Shown here: piece after piece, positions 43,825 through 53,004 of the stretch | Numbering within the stretch: the stretch's first letter is position 1 | Layout of the letters: every line of letters begins with the position of its first letter | Origin: Roseiarcus sp035606915 | GTDB taxonomy: Bacteria > Pseudomonadota > Alphaproteobacteria > Rhizobiales > Beijerinckiaceae | Direction: 5' to 3' | Length of the DNA: 64,000 bases | Assembly (NCBI GenBank): GCA_035606915.1 | Contig: DATNDU010000184.1 | Span: 1-64,000, forward strand | Program-made: the position numbers and the translations under genes | Notes under the pieces: generated by a model | Seen by the model: the letters and a program-made list of their open reading frames with translations, nothing else | Told to the model about the DNA's origin: nothing | Databases searched by the model: none

Positions 43825-44691
43825 ATGGAACAGGTCATCGTCAACGGCCTCTATCTCGGCGCGCAATATGCTCTGATCGCGCTCGGCCTGACGCTTATCT
43901 TCGCGCTGATGAACGTGCTCAACTTCGCCCACGGGCAGATGTATGTCATCGGCGGCTTCATGGTCTACGAGATCTATGGCCGGCTGCACTGGCCGTTCGT
44001 CGTCGCGCTTTGCGCCGCCGCCGTCACGCTGGCGGTGATCGGGGGATTGCTGGAACGGTTTCTGTTTCGCACCGTCATCAAGCGCAGCCTGCGCGAGGAG
44101 AGTACGATGCTGCTGGCCGCCGGCGTCGCCTATTTCCTCGACGCCGCGATCCTGCTGGTATTTGGCGAGAAGCAGCACGGCGTGCCGAAAATCGTGCGCG
44201 GCGTGTTCGTCTCCGATAGCGTCATCATCCCCTATGACCGCGTGCTCGTCGCCGGTCTCGCCATTCTGTTCATCGTCGCTTTCGTGCTGATGATGCAGTA
44301 CACCAAGCCTGGGCGGGCGATGCGCGCCATGGCGCAGGACCGGGTCGCGGCGCAATTGATGGGTGTTCCCGTCGAGTTCTACTCGCTGGTCGGCTTTGCG
44401 CTTGGCGCCATGCTCGCCGGCCTAGTCGGCGGCTTGTTGGTGACCATCACCGGCGTCAATTCCGGCATCGGCGGGCCGATCTCGATCAAGGCGTTCACGA
44501 TGGTGATGATTGGCGGCGCCGGCGTCGTCGGCGGCGCCATCCTCGGCGGCTTCATTCTCGGCATGCTGGAATCGGTCGGGCTTTCGGTGCTGCACTCTTA
44601 TGGCGACATCACCTATCTCGCGATCTTCGTCTCGCTGCTCATTTTCCTCAGCATCCGGCCGAACGGCCTGATGGGCAAGCCCTGGGGTTGA
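43825..44691 (+). CDS. Liv-type ABC transporter permease (LivH-like)
   Basis: Inner-membrane permease of 288 residues beginning MEQVIVNGLYLGAQYALIAL, with about eight hydrophobic helices. LivH-type landmarks are 'GLTLIFALMNVLNFAHGQMYVIGGFMVY' and 'ISIKAFTMVMIGGAGVVGGAILGGFILGMLESVGLS', ending 'LSIRPNGLMGKPWG'. It pairs with the next permease to form the translocation channel. Confidence 0.9.
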   Translation: MEQVIVNGLYLGAQYALIALGLTLIFALMNVLNFAHGQMYVIGGFMVYEIYGRLHWPFVVALCAAAVTLAVIGGLLERFLFRTVIKRSLREESTMLLAAGVAYFLDAAILLVFGEKQHGVPKIVRGVFVSDSVIIPYDRVLVAGLAILFIVAFVLMMQYTKPGRAMRAMAQDRVAAQLMGVPVEFYSLVGFALGAMLAGLVGGLLVTITGVNSGIGGPISIKAFTMVMIGGAGVVGGAILGGFILGMLESVGLSVLHSYGDITYLAIFVSLLIFLSIRPNGLMGKPWG

Positions 44692-44695
44692 CGCC

Positions 44696-45670
44696 ATGAG
44701 GCTGATCTCACGGGCATTGCTCGCCGCCGTCTTCGCCTTCGCCCTTCTCGTCCTCGTGCCGTGGGCGATCCGGGCCACCCATCACGACGATTTCTATTAT
44801 ACGCTGTCGTCGGTGGCGCTGCTCGCCATCGCCAGCGGCGGCGTCTGGTTGACCTTTTACATCGGCCGCATCAACATCGGCCAGGGCGCCTATGCGCTGG
44901 TTGGCGGCTATGCTTCAGCCATCTTGGTGGTCAAGGCCGGCTTGTCGTTCTGGATCGCGATGCCGCTCGCAGGATTCGTCTGCGCGCTGGTCAGCGTCGC
45001 CATCGGGCTGCCGATTCTCAGATTACGCGGCGTTTATTTCGCCATGGTGACGCTGGTGCTGACCGAAGTCGCGCGGCTCAGCGCGCTGGCGATGCCGATC
45101 ACCAACGGCGCGAAGGGCATCACCGAGATTCCGCCGCCTGGCCCGCTCGGCGTCTTCGGCTTCAACCTGCTTCCGTCCTTCGCCAGTTTCGCCAATCGCA
45201 ATCAGGCGTATTACTTTCTCTGCGTCGTCATCATGATGCTGTGTTTCGCGGCGCTCTACCGGCTGGTCAACTCGCGCGTCGGGCGCCTGTTCGTGGCGCT
45301 GCGGGAGAACGAGGAGCTTGCCTCCTCGATGGGGCTCAACGTGCCGGCTCTGCGCGTGCTCGCCTACGCCATCTCGTCGTTTCTGGGCGGCGTCGGCGGC
45401 GCGATCTTCGTGGCGATCACGCAATCCATCTATCCTTCCAGCTTCACCGTCGCCGATAGCATCAATTTCATGCTCAACTGCTTCCTCGGCGGCCTCGGTT
45501 ACGTGTTCGGCCCGATGCTGGGCACGCTGGTGCTGTATTTCGGCTGGGACCTGCTGTTTCAAGCCGGCCAGTATCAGTTGCTGATCTATTCCGGCGTGAT
45601 GATTATCCTGATGCTGGCGCTGCCCAACGGGTTGCTGAGCTTGCGGTTCGTGCGCAAGAAAGGCGGCTGA
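44696..45670 (+). CDS. Liv-type ABC transporter permease (LivM-like)
   Basis: 324-residue permease with an N-terminal membrane helix followed by the LivM core: 'LTFYIGRINIGQGAYALVGGYASAILV', 'IGLPILRLRGVYFAMVTLVLTEVARL', 'LFVALRENEELASSMGLNVPALRVLAYAISSFLGGVGGAIF' and 'LMLALPNGLLSLRFVRKKGG'. It starts 4 bases after the LivH-like gene stop. Confidence 0.9.
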   Translation: MRLISRALLAAVFAFALLVLVPWAIRATHHDDFYYTLSSVALLAIASGGVWLTFYIGRINIGQGAYALVGGYASAILVVKAGLSFWIAMPLAGFVCALVSVAIGLPILRLRGVYFAMVTLVLTEVARLSALAMPITNGAKGITEIPPPGPLGVFGFNLLPSFASFANRNQAYYFLCVVIMMLCFAALYRLVNSRVGRLFVALRENEELASSMGLNVPALRVLAYAISSFLGGVGGAIFVAITQSIYPSSFTVADSINFMLNCFLGGLGYVFGPMLGTLVLYFGWDLLFQAGQYQLLIYSGVMIILMLALPNGLLSLRFVRKKGG

Positions 45671-45674
45671 AGCC

Positions 45675-46454
45675 ATGGCCCCGATTCTTCAGGTGAAGAA
45701 CCTGTCCAAGGTCTACGGCGGCCTGATCGCCGTCAACGACGTCAGCTTCGAGGTCGAGCCCGGCGAGATCCTGTCGGTCATCGGCCCCAACGGAGCCGGC
45801 AAGTCGACGATTTTCAAGCTCATCACCTCCTTCGTCAGGCCGACGCGCGGCGAGGTACTGTTCGAGGGCGAGCGCATCTCCGGGTTGGCGCCGCATAGCG
45901 TGGCGCGCAGGGGCGTCGTGCGCACGTTTCAGGAGACGACGATCTTCAAGGGGCTGACGGCGCGCGACAGCGTCATCGTCGCCCATCACCTGCGCTCGCG
46001 CGCCAACCTGATCGCCTATTATCTGGACACCGCCGCGGCGCGCCGCGAGGAGCGCGAGTTCGGCCGGTCGAGCGACGAGATCCTTGAGTTTCTGGGCCTC
46101 GGCGAAGTGAAGAACGAGATCGCCAGCAACCTGCCGCAAGGCCATCTGCGGGCGCTCGGCATCGCCATCGGGCTGGCCGCCAATCCCAAGGTGCTGCTGC
46201 TCGACGAACCCTTCGCCGGCATGAACCACGACGAGACCCGGCGCGCCATCGAGATGACGCGGGCGGTGCGCGAGCGCGGCGTGACGCTGTTGCTGGTTGA
46301 GCACGACATGGCGGCGGTGATGCGCATTTCCGACCGCATCGTCGTCATCAATTTCGGCTCGAAGATCGCCGAGGGCAAGCCGGCGGAAATTCAGGCCAAC
46401 GACAAAGTCATCGAGGCCTATCTCGGCGTCGAAGACGAATCGATAGGGATCTGA
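45675..46454 (+). CDS. Liv-type ABC transporter ATP-binding protein (LivG-like)
   Basis: 259-residue ATPase. Walker A 'IGPNGAGKSTIFKLITSF', LivG-typical 'VARRGVVRTFQETTIFKGLT', signature region 'LPQGHLRALGIAIGLAANPKVLLLDEPFAGMNHDE' (signature altered to LPQGH, as common in LivG) and 'LLLVEHDMAAVMRISDRIVVINFGSKIAEG'. It is closely packed within the operon, starting 4 bases after the preceding stop. Confidence 0.9.
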   Translation: MAPILQVKNLSKVYGGLIAVNDVSFEVEPGEILSVIGPNGAGKSTIFKLITSFVRPTRGEVLFEGERISGLAPHSVARRGVVRTFQETTIFKGLTARDSVIVAHHLRSRANLIAYYLDTAAARREEREFGRSSDEILEFLGLGEVKNEIASNLPQGHLRALGIAIGLAANPKVLLLDEPFAGMNHDETRRAIEMTRAVRERGVTLLLVEHDMAAVMRISDRIVVINFGSKIAEGKPAEIQANDKVIEAYLGVEDESIGI

Positions 46455-46456
46455 CG

Positions 46457-47179
46457 ATGTCCGCGCTGCTCGCCCTGAGCGACGTCGAACTCTACTACGA
46501 TCACGTCTATGCGCTCAAAGGCGTTTGCCTGGAGGTCAACCAGGGCGAGACCGTGGCGCTGATCGGCGCCAACGGCGCCGGCAAATCCTCGATCCTGCGC
46601 GCCATCACCGGTCTCAGGCGCATCAAAGCGGGCAGCATCACCTTCGAGGGCCAGCGCATCGATGGGCTCGGGCCGGAGGCCATCGTCAGGCTCGGCATCG
46701 CCATGGTGCCCGAGGGGCGGCGGGTGTTTCCCTACATGTCGGTGCGCGACAATCTGATGATGGGGGCCTTCTCGCGCTCGGACTCGGCCGAGATCCGGCG
46801 CACGCTCGACGACGTGCTGGCGCGCTTTCCGCGTCTGCGGGAGCGATTGCGTCAGGCCGCCGGCACGATGAGCGGCGGCGAGCAGCAGATGCTGGTGATC
46901 GGCCGCGCGCTGATGGCGCGGCCCAAACTGTTGCTGCTCGACGAGCCCTCGCTCGGCGTCGCGCCGAAGATCGTGCAGGACATCGCGCGCTCGATCGTCG
47001 CCATCAATCGCGACGAGAAGGTCAGCGTGCTATTGGTTGAACAGAACTCGCGCATGGCGTTGCGCGTCTCGCACCGCGCCTATGCGCTGGCGACGGGATC
47101 GATCGCGCTCTCCGGCGCCTCCGCCGATCTGGTGAAGGACGAACGCATCCAGCGCCTCTATCTCGGCGGCGATATCTGA
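46457..47179 (+). CDS. Liv-type ABC transporter ATP-binding protein (LivF-like)
   Basis: 240-residue ATPase, the second of the pair. Walker A 'IGANGAGKSSILRAITGL', 'LGIAMVPEGRRVFPYMSVRDNLMMGAF', signature 'MSGGEQQMLVIGRALMARPKLLLLDEPSLGVAPK' and 'SVLLVEQNSRMALRVSHRAYALATGSIALSG'. It ends 13 bases before the racemase gene. Confidence 0.9.
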   Translation: MSALLALSDVELYYDHVYALKGVCLEVNQGETVALIGANGAGKSSILRAITGLRRIKAGSITFEGQRIDGLGPEAIVRLGIAMVPEGRRVFPYMSVRDNLMMGAFSRSDSAEIRRTLDDVLARFPRLRERLRQAAGTMSGGEQQMLVIGRALMARPKLLLLDEPSLGVAPKIVQDIARSIVAINRDEKVSVLLVEQNSRMALRVSHRAYALATGSIALSGASADLVKDERIQRLYLGGDI

Positions 47180-47192
47180 ACGGACAGCGGCC

Positions 47193-47918
47193 ATGCGCAT
47201 TCACGTCGTCAACCCGAACACCACCGCCTCAATGACCGAGAAGATCGCCGCGGCGGCGCGCGCCGCCGCCTCGCCCGGCGTCGAGATCCTGGCCACCAAT
47301 CCCGCCTATGGGCCGGAGTCGATCGAGGGCTATTATGACGAGGTGTTCTCGATTCCCGGCCTGATCGAGGAAATCCGCAGCGGCGCGGGGGCGGACGCGG
47401 TGGTGATCGCCTGTTTCGACGACACCGGGCTGGATGCCGCGCGCTGCGCCACCGACGTGCCGGTGATTGGCATCGGCGAGGCGGCGTTTCACGTCGCCAG
47501 CCTGATCGCCACGCGCTTCAGCGTCGTCACCACGCTCGCCCGCTCGATCGCGCCGATCGAGCACAACCTGGTGCGCTACGGCCTGGCGAGTCGCTGCGCG
47601 CGCGTGCGCGCCGCCGAGGTTTCGGTGCTGGCGCTCGAAGATCCGGCGTCGGGCGCCCGCGCGGCGATCCGCGCCGAGGTCGAAGCCGCGCTCAACGAGG
47701 ACGGCGCCGAGGCGATCGTGCTCGGCTGCGCCGGCATGACCAATCTCGCCAGCGCGCTTGCCCAGGCGGTCGGCGCGCCGGTGCTCGACGGCGTCGCCTG
47801 CGCCGTGGGGCTGGCGGAGGCGCTGGCGCGATTGGGGCTGCGCACTTCGAAACGCAACGCCTACGCCGCCCCATTGCCGAAGCGCTACGCCGGCGCCTTC
47901 GCCCGATTCGCGCCTTAG
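47193..47918 (+). CDS. Asp/Glu/hydantoin racemase family protein
   Basis: 241-residue cytosolic enzyme of the hydantoin racemase (HyuE) branch. It starts 'MRIHVVNPNTTASMTEKIAA', with the two catalytic-cysteine regions 'DAVVIACFDDTGLDAAR' (first Cys) and 'EAIVLGCAGMTNLASAL' (second Cys) both present. Such enzymes interconvert D- and L-5-substituted hydantoins or Asp/Glu-type acids by two-base proton transfer. Being last in the Liv-type operon, it probably processes the imported compound. No hydantoinase or carbamoylase gene is present in the window. Confidence 0.87.
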   Translation: MRIHVVNPNTTASMTEKIAAAARAAASPGVEILATNPAYGPESIEGYYDEVFSIPGLIEEIRSGAGADAVVIACFDDTGLDAARCATDVPVIGIGEAAFHVASLIATRFSVVTTLARSIAPIEHNLVRYGLASRCARVRAAEVSVLALEDPASGARAAIRAEVEAALNEDGAEAIVLGCAGMTNLASALAQAVGAPVLDGVACAVGLAEALARLGLRTSKRNAYAAPLPKRYAGAFARFAP

Positions 47919-48043
47919 ACCAAGGCGCCGAGCGAGCGCTCGAAATTTAACGTTCCCGCCCCCTTTACGCGAGCAAGATTCAAGCGCTACTCTGCGCCGC
48001 CAAGCCCGGAACGGGCGGCGCAGGTTGGAAACGCGGGCGGGCG

Positions 48044-48769
48044 ATGAGAATCGCAACGAAAGAACGCGCCTATAGGGACCGCAACTATTCCGCGGCCTCA
48101 CGCTGTGCGCGCATTCTGGCGCGCCACCGCAACGCCATCGCCGTGCGCAAGGATGATCTGGCGACGGCGAATCTGACCCGCATCATCGACGCGACGCTGC
48201 GCCTTTCCAACAAGAAAGGCTTTCACTCGACCACCGTGCGCGATCTCGCCAAGGCCTCGGGCCTCAGCATGGGCGGCGTCTATTCCTATGTCGCCAGCAA
48301 AGAGGCGCTGGTCTCGATGATCCTCGGCGAAGTCTTGGCCACCGTCGACGAGGTGCTGGCCGCGCCGCCGCCGGAGGCCGCCGCCGACCCGCGCGCCCAC
48401 CTGCGCTGGATCATCGACGCCCATATCCGCCTGAGCGAAGCGATGCAGCCCTGGTTCGTGTTCTGCTTCATGGAGGCGAAGACCTTCCCGGCGCGCGAGC
48501 GTCAGAGGACGGTCGACGCGGAGGCGATGACCGAAGGCCTGATCGGCGAGATCATCGCGCGCGGCGTCGCCGCCGGCGCGTTCGCCATTGGCGAGGTCGG
48601 GCTCTCGGCCGCGCTCATCAAACCGCTGTTGCAGGATTGGTACGTGAAGCGCGCCAAATACCGCAAACGCGGCACGACGATCGAGGATTACATCGCCGCC
48701 GTCACCGCCTTCGCCGAGCGGGCGCTGACGGCGGCGCCGATGGACGCCGAGACGAGGCGGCGCGCATGA
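48044..48769 (+). CDS. TetR/AcrR-family transcriptional regulator
   Basis: 241-residue regulator with a basic N-terminal extension of about 40 residues before the HTH. The HTH reads 'IIDATLRLSNKKGFHSTTVRDLAKASGLSMGGVYSYVASKEALVSMIL' (about residues 46-93), followed by a helical ligand-binding domain. Because no clear ribosome-binding site precedes the first ATG, a later GTG at about 48143 is an alternative start that would remove most of the extension. It is 29 bases upstream of the sugar-type ABC operon in the same direction and likely controls it. Confidence 0.82.
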   Translation: MRIATKERAYRDRNYSAASRCARILARHRNAIAVRKDDLATANLTRIIDATLRLSNKKGFHSTTVRDLAKASGLSMGGVYSYVASKEALVSMILGEVLATVDEVLAAPPPEAAADPRAHLRWIIDAHIRLSEAMQPWFVFCFMEAKTFPARERQRTVDAEAMTEGLIGEIIARGVAAGAFAIGEVGLSAALIKPLLQDWYVKRAKYRKRGTTIEDYIAAVTAFAERALTAAPMDAETRRRA

Positions 48770-48797
48770 AGCCCAGTTCCGCCGCAAGGACGCCCAG

Positions 48798-49769
48798 ATG
48801 AGACGGCTGCGCATCTCCCAGCAGGAAATCGTCTTCGTCGTCTTCGCGGCGCTGTTTGCGGTGTTCTCGATCTTTCTCAAGGGCTTTCTCAACACCGGCA
48901 ACATGCTGACGCTGTTGCAAAACGTGGCGGTGCTCGGCATCCTCGGGCTGGCTATGGCGATTGTCGTGCTCGGCCGCGGCATCGACATTTCGTTGATCGC
49001 GGCGCTCGCCGTGCCGCCGGGCCTGGTGCTGCAAATGGTGCAGGATGGGCACGGCCTCGGCGCTTCCATCGGCGCCGCGCTGGCGTTGACCATCGGTTTC
49101 GGCCTGTTAAACGGCTGGTTGATCGCCTACGCCGAAGTGCCGTCGCTGTTTGCGACGCTGGCGACCGGCCTGTTGCTCGCCGGCCTTGGCCAATCGACGC
49201 TGTTCCAACTCGACGTCGTGCAATGGAGCGGCGGCATGAAGGGCTTCGAGCGCCTCGGGCAAGGCTCCGTGCTTGGCGTTCCGACGCCGATCGTCATGTT
49301 CGCGCTGGCCTGCGTCGTGGTCGCCTTCCTGCTGCGGCGCACCCGCTGGGGCGCCTATATCTACGCCATCGGCGACAACCCTTTCGCCGCGCGCGTCAGC
49401 GGCATCCCGACGCGACCAATCATCGTGCTGCAATATGTGCTGGCGTCGCTGATCGGCTGCTTCGCCGGCTTCGTGCTGGCGGCCTCCGTCAGTTCGATGC
49501 CGACGCGCATTTTCAACTCGACGCTGATCTACGACGTGATCCTCGTCGTCGTGCTCGGCGGCATCGGCCTTTCGGGCGGGCGCGGCGGCGTGCTCAACGT
49601 CGTCATCGGCACGTTGCTGATCGGCACCATGTTGAACGGCATGACGATCATGGATCTGTCCTATTCGGCGCAGAATCTGGTCAAAGGCGTCGTGCTGCTC
49701 GCCGCCGTGCTCACCGATTCCTTCCTCAATCCTCGCAACGAGGAGACCGCCCAGCAGGGCGACATCTGA
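48798..49769 (+). CDS. Ribose-type (CUT2) ABC transporter permease
   Basis: 323-residue permease of the RbsC family, with about eight to ten hydrophobic helices. Landmarks are 'FLNTGNMLTLLQNVAVLGILGLAMAIVVLGRGIDISLIAALAV', 'LATGLLLAGLGQ', 'AYIYAIGDNPFAARVSGIP' and 'ILVVVLGGIGLSGGRGGVLNVVIGTLLIGTMLNGMTI'. The second permease of the system is fused to another domain further along the operon, so the channel is probably a heterodimer. Confidence 0.88.
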   Translation: MRRLRISQQEIVFVVFAALFAVFSIFLKGFLNTGNMLTLLQNVAVLGILGLAMAIVVLGRGIDISLIAALAVPPGLVLQMVQDGHGLGASIGAALALTIGFGLLNGWLIAYAEVPSLFATLATGLLLAGLGQSTLFQLDVVQWSGGMKGFERLGQGSVLGVPTPIVMFALACVVVAFLLRRTRWGAYIYAIGDNPFAARVSGIPTRPIIVLQYVLASLIGCFAGFVLAASVSSMPTRIFNSTLIYDVILVVVLGGIGLSGGRGGVLNVVIGTLLIGTMLNGMTIMDLSYSAQNLVKGVVLLAAVLTDSFLNPRNEETAQQGDI

Positions 49770-49793
49770 ACGACGCTTGAAAGGGAGGAAACG

Positions 49794-50813
49794 ATGAAAA
49801 TGGCAATGAAATGGGGTCTTGGCGCGTTCGCGGCGTTTGGGCTGGCGGCGGCGGCGGTAGCGCCTGCCCTCGCCGACAAGGGCTTGAACGAGCCGTTTCA
49901 GGCGCAATTCCGCAAGGATCTTGCGGGCAAGGTGGTCGCCTATGTGCCGGTGGCGATGAACTTCGATCTCACGGAGGGCTGGTGGGCCGGCTTGAAGAAG
50001 GAGCTTGAGCCCTATGGCGTAAAGTTCGAGATCCGCGATCCGAACTGGAACACCAATGCCGGCGCGCAGGCGGTCACTTCGTTGATCTCCGAAAAGCCCG
50101 CGGTGATCGTCGTCCACAATCCCGACGTCCAGACCTACGCCAGGCTGTTGCAGCGCGCCGAGAAGGCGGGGATCTACGTCATCCAGATCAACATGAGTTC
50201 GGACTATCGCAGCACCGCCTATGTCGGCGCCAACTGGATCGAGATCGGCGAGCGCGACACCGATGCGGTAATCAAGGCCTGCGCCGGCAAATCCAACAAG
50301 ATCGCCATCGTGCAGGGCGCGCTGTCGGCCGCCGCCTCCGCCTATACGCTGAAGGGGGTCGAGAACGTGCTCGCCAAGCATCCCGAGATCAAGGTCGTCT
50401 CCAGCCAGGCTGCCGATTGGGACGCCGCCAAGGCCAAGGCGATCACGCAGACGGTGTTGAAGCAGAACCCCGATCTCTGCGGCATCGTCGGCTTCTGGGA
50501 CGGCATGGACATCGGCACCGCCGCAGCGGTGAAAGAGGCGGGCATGACGGGCAAGGTGTTCGTCGCCACTTCCGGCGGCGGCGAGCGCAAGGGCGCCTGC
50601 AACCAAGTCAAAACGGGCGCCTTCGATCTCGATCTCAGCTATGACGTGCCGACGCAGGCGGCGCAGATGGCGGGCACGATCAAATGGCTGCTGTCCTCGG
50701 GCGTCAAGGCCGGATCGGTGAAGGGCTCGGAATACACGACGCTGATCCCGATCACCAAGGCCAATGCGGATTCGCAGATCGCCTGCTGGAACCTCAGCGA
50801 CTACAAGAAATAG
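49794..50813 (+). CDS. Ribose-type ABC transporter substrate-binding protein
   Basis: 339-residue periplasmic binding protein (Peripla_BP_4). The ATG follows GGGAGGAAACG. The signal peptide is 'MKMAMKWGLGAFAAFGLAAA' ending near 'APALA'. The mature domain shows 'GKVVAYVPVAMNFDLTEGWWAGLKKELEPYGVKFEIRDPNWN', 'QAVTSLISEKPAVIVVHNPDVQTYARLLQRAEKAGIYVIQINM' and 'CGIVGFWDGMDIGTAAAVKEAGM'. Ligand unknown; sugars and sugar-like molecules are usual for this class. Confidence 0.88.
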   Translation: MKMAMKWGLGAFAAFGLAAAAVAPALADKGLNEPFQAQFRKDLAGKVVAYVPVAMNFDLTEGWWAGLKKELEPYGVKFEIRDPNWNTNAGAQAVTSLISEKPAVIVVHNPDVQTYARLLQRAEKAGIYVIQINMSSDYRSTAYVGANWIEIGERDTDAVIKACAGKSNKIAIVQGALSAAASAYTLKGVENVLAKHPEIKVVSSQAADWDAAKAKAITQTVLKQNPDLCGIVGFWDGMDIGTAAAVKEAGMTGKVFVATSGGGERKGACNQVKTGAFDLDLSYDVPTQAAQMAGTIKWLLSSGVKAGSVKGSEYTTLIPITKANADSQIACWNLSDYKK

Positions 50814-50889
50814 CAGCGGCCCGAAGACCGCCGGGCTCGCGCCCGCCCGGCGGCCCCCTCGCCTTCACGCGCCCCGAGACGCCGTCACG

Positions 50890-53004
50890 ATGCAAGAAAC
50901 CCTGACTCGGCTGCGCTATCGCTACTGGCCGGACCACTGGCTTGGCGAGATTCTCTCCAAGCGCTGGACCGAGACGGCGATTCCGGTCATCGTGCTGCTG
51001 ATCGTCGGCTTCTGGTTGAGCCAGTCGATCAACAATTTCCTGTCGCTTTCGAGCCTTGCCGACACCGCCCGGCAGGCCGGCGAGATCGGCTTCATCGGGC
51101 TCGGCATGGCGCTCGTCGTCATCGTCGGCGGCATCGATCTGTCGGTCGGCTCGATGTTCGCGCTCACCGATTTCTGCGCGCTCTATCTGCTCGACGTCGT
51201 CGGCGCGCCGGTCCCGGTCGTCGCCGTGGCGACGATCCTGTGCGGGGCGTTTCTCGGCGCCATCAACGGCGTGCTGATCGGCTATCTTAGGCTGCGAGCG
51301 TTCATCACCACGCTCATCACCCTCATCATCTACCGCTCCGCCTTCGACCTGCTGATCCAGCAATATTCCAACGACATCGCCGCCGCCTTTCCAGATATCC
51401 CGTCGTGGAACTTTCTCGGCGGCGGCGACGTCTTCGGCGTGCCGAGCGTCGCCGTGCTCTACATCCTGGTGGCGATTTTCGGCCACATATTCCTCACCCG
51501 CCTGCGCCCCGGCTGGCACGTCACGGCCATCGGCGGCTCGCGGCGCTCGGCTTATAATTCAGGCATCCCGGTCCGGCGCACCATCGCGCTGTGCTATGTC
51601 GCCAGCGGCGCGCTGACCGCGATCGCGGCGCTGTTCTTCGCCGCCCGCCTTGGCACCGTCGGCGGCGACATCGGCGTCGGCCTGGAGATCATCGTGCTGA
51701 CGGCGACGGTGCTCGGCGGCATTACGCTGGGCGGCGGACGCGGTTCGGTGACGAAGTCGATGGTTGGCACGCTGATCGTGCTGCTCATCACCAATGGTTT
51801 GACGACGCTCAACGCGCGCGGCGGCGTCAACCGCATGGCGCTCGCCGGCATCCTGCTGACCTCGGCGATGATCGACATTCGCTGGCAGAAGAACCGCACC
51901 CGCATCATCAGCAAGGTCTATGTCAGCCCGACCTACCACGCGCTGCCGCCGCCGCCGCCAACCGAGATCGGCCAAGGCGGCCCGTTCGTGCAGAACGACC
52001 GGCTGCGCGACGTCACGCTGATCGGGCTCGGACGCATCGAGGCGCCGGAGGACGTGATCCTCGACCGCGACGACAATCTCTATGCCGGCTCCCGCCACGG
52101 CGACATCATGAAGTTCTATGCGCCGGATTACCAGCGCATGGAGGTGTTCGCCCATATCGGTGGCCAACCGCTCGGCATGGCCTTCGACCGCAACGACAAT
52201 CTCTATGTCTGCATCGGCGGCATGGGGCTCTATCGCATCGCCCCCAACGGCAAGGCGGAGAAAGCCACCGACGAGACCGGCCGTAGCCTGCGTTCCGTCA
52301 ACGACGACAGCCGGCTGCGCCTCGCCGACGATCTCGACATCACCGACGGCGGCCTGATCTTCTTCTCCGAGGCGACGGTGCGCTATGAGATGGACGAATG
52401 GCCGGTCGATGGTCTGGAGGCGCGCGGCAACGGCCGCATCATCTGTTACGACACCAACACCGGCAGGACCCACACCGCTTTGCATGGCCTCAAATTCCCC
52501 AACGGCGTCTGCGTCGCCAGCGACAAACAATCGATCCTGTTCGCCGAGACCTTCGGTTGCTCGATCAAGCGCTATTGGTTCGAGGGGCCGAAGAAGGGCG
52601 CGGTCGAAGTCGTGATGAACAATCTGCCCGGTTATCCCGACAATATCAACCTCGCCTCCGACGGCAATTACTGGCTGGCGCTCGTCGGCATGCGCAGCCC
52701 GGCGCTCGATCTGGCCTGGAAAATGCCGGGCTTCCGCCTGCGCATGGCCAAGCGCGTGCCGGTCGACGAATGGCTGTTTCCCAACATCAACACTGGTTGC
52801 GTGGTGAAGTTCAACGAAAAGGGCGAGATCCTGGAGTCCTATTGGGATCTGAAAGGCCTAAACCATCCGATGATTACTTCGATGCGCGAGCATCGCGGCT
52901 ACCTCTACCTCGGCGGCATCGCCAACAACCGCATCGGCCGCTACAAGCTCGAAGGCGCCGACCCCAGTTTCGTGCAATACGACAAACGCTGGGGCAAGGC
53001 ATGA
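50890..53004 (+). CDS. Fusion protein: ribose-type ABC permease plus SMP-30/strictosidine-synthase-like beta-propeller
   Basis: A single 704-residue frame. Residues about 28-335 are an RbsC-type permease ('GEIGFIGLGMALVVIVGGIDLSVGSMFAL', 'HVTAIGGSRRSAYNSGIPVRRTIALCYVASG', 'LGGITLGGGRGSVTKSMVGTLIVLLITNGL'). A linker with a PPPPPP run (about 336-370) follows. Residues about 373-704 are a six-bladed propeller of the SMP-30/gluconolactonase/LRE group ('IEAPEDVILDRDDNLYAGSRHGDIMKF', 'LKFPNGVCVASDKQSILFAETFGCSIKRYWFEG', 'MRSPALDLAWKMPGFRLRMAK', 'LNHPMITSMREHRGYLYLGGIANNRIGRYKL'). Propeller enzymes of this group hydrolyse lactones or related bonds. If the permease has the usual topology, the propeller lies on the cytoplasmic side, ready to act on incoming substrate. 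Its stop overlaps the next gene (ATGA). Confidence 0.85.
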   Translation: MQETLTRLRYRYWPDHWLGEILSKRWTETAIPVIVLLIVGFWLSQSINNFLSLSSLADTARQAGEIGFIGLGMALVVIVGGIDLSVGSMFALTDFCALYLLDVVGAPVPVVAVATILCGAFLGAINGVLIGYLRLRAFITTLITLIIYRSAFDLLIQQYSNDIAAAFPDIPSWNFLGGGDVFGVPSVAVLYILVAIFGHIFLTRLRPGWHVTAIGGSRRSAYNSGIPVRRTIALCYVASGALTAIAALFFAARLGTVGGDIGVGLEIIVLTATVLGGITLGGGRGSVTKSMVGTLIVLLITNGLTTLNARGGVNRMALAGILLTSAMIDIRWQKNRTRIISKVYVSPTYHALPPPPPTEIGQGGPFVQNDRLRDVTLIGLGRIEAPEDVILDRDDNLYAGSRHGDIMKFYAPDYQRMEVFAHIGGQPLGMAFDRNDNLYVCIGGMGLYRIAPNGKAEKATDETGRSLRSVNDDSRLRLADDLDITDGGLIFFSEATVRYEMDEWPVDGLEARGNGRIICYDTNTGRTHTALHGLKFPNGVCVASDKQSILFAETFGCSIKRYWFEGPKKGAVEVVMNNLPGYPDNINLASDGNYWLALVGMRSPALDLAWKMPGFRLRMAKRVPVDEWLFPNINTGCVVKFNEKGEILESYWDLKGLNHPMITSMREHRGYLYLGGIANNRIGRYKLEGADPSFVQYDKRWGKA

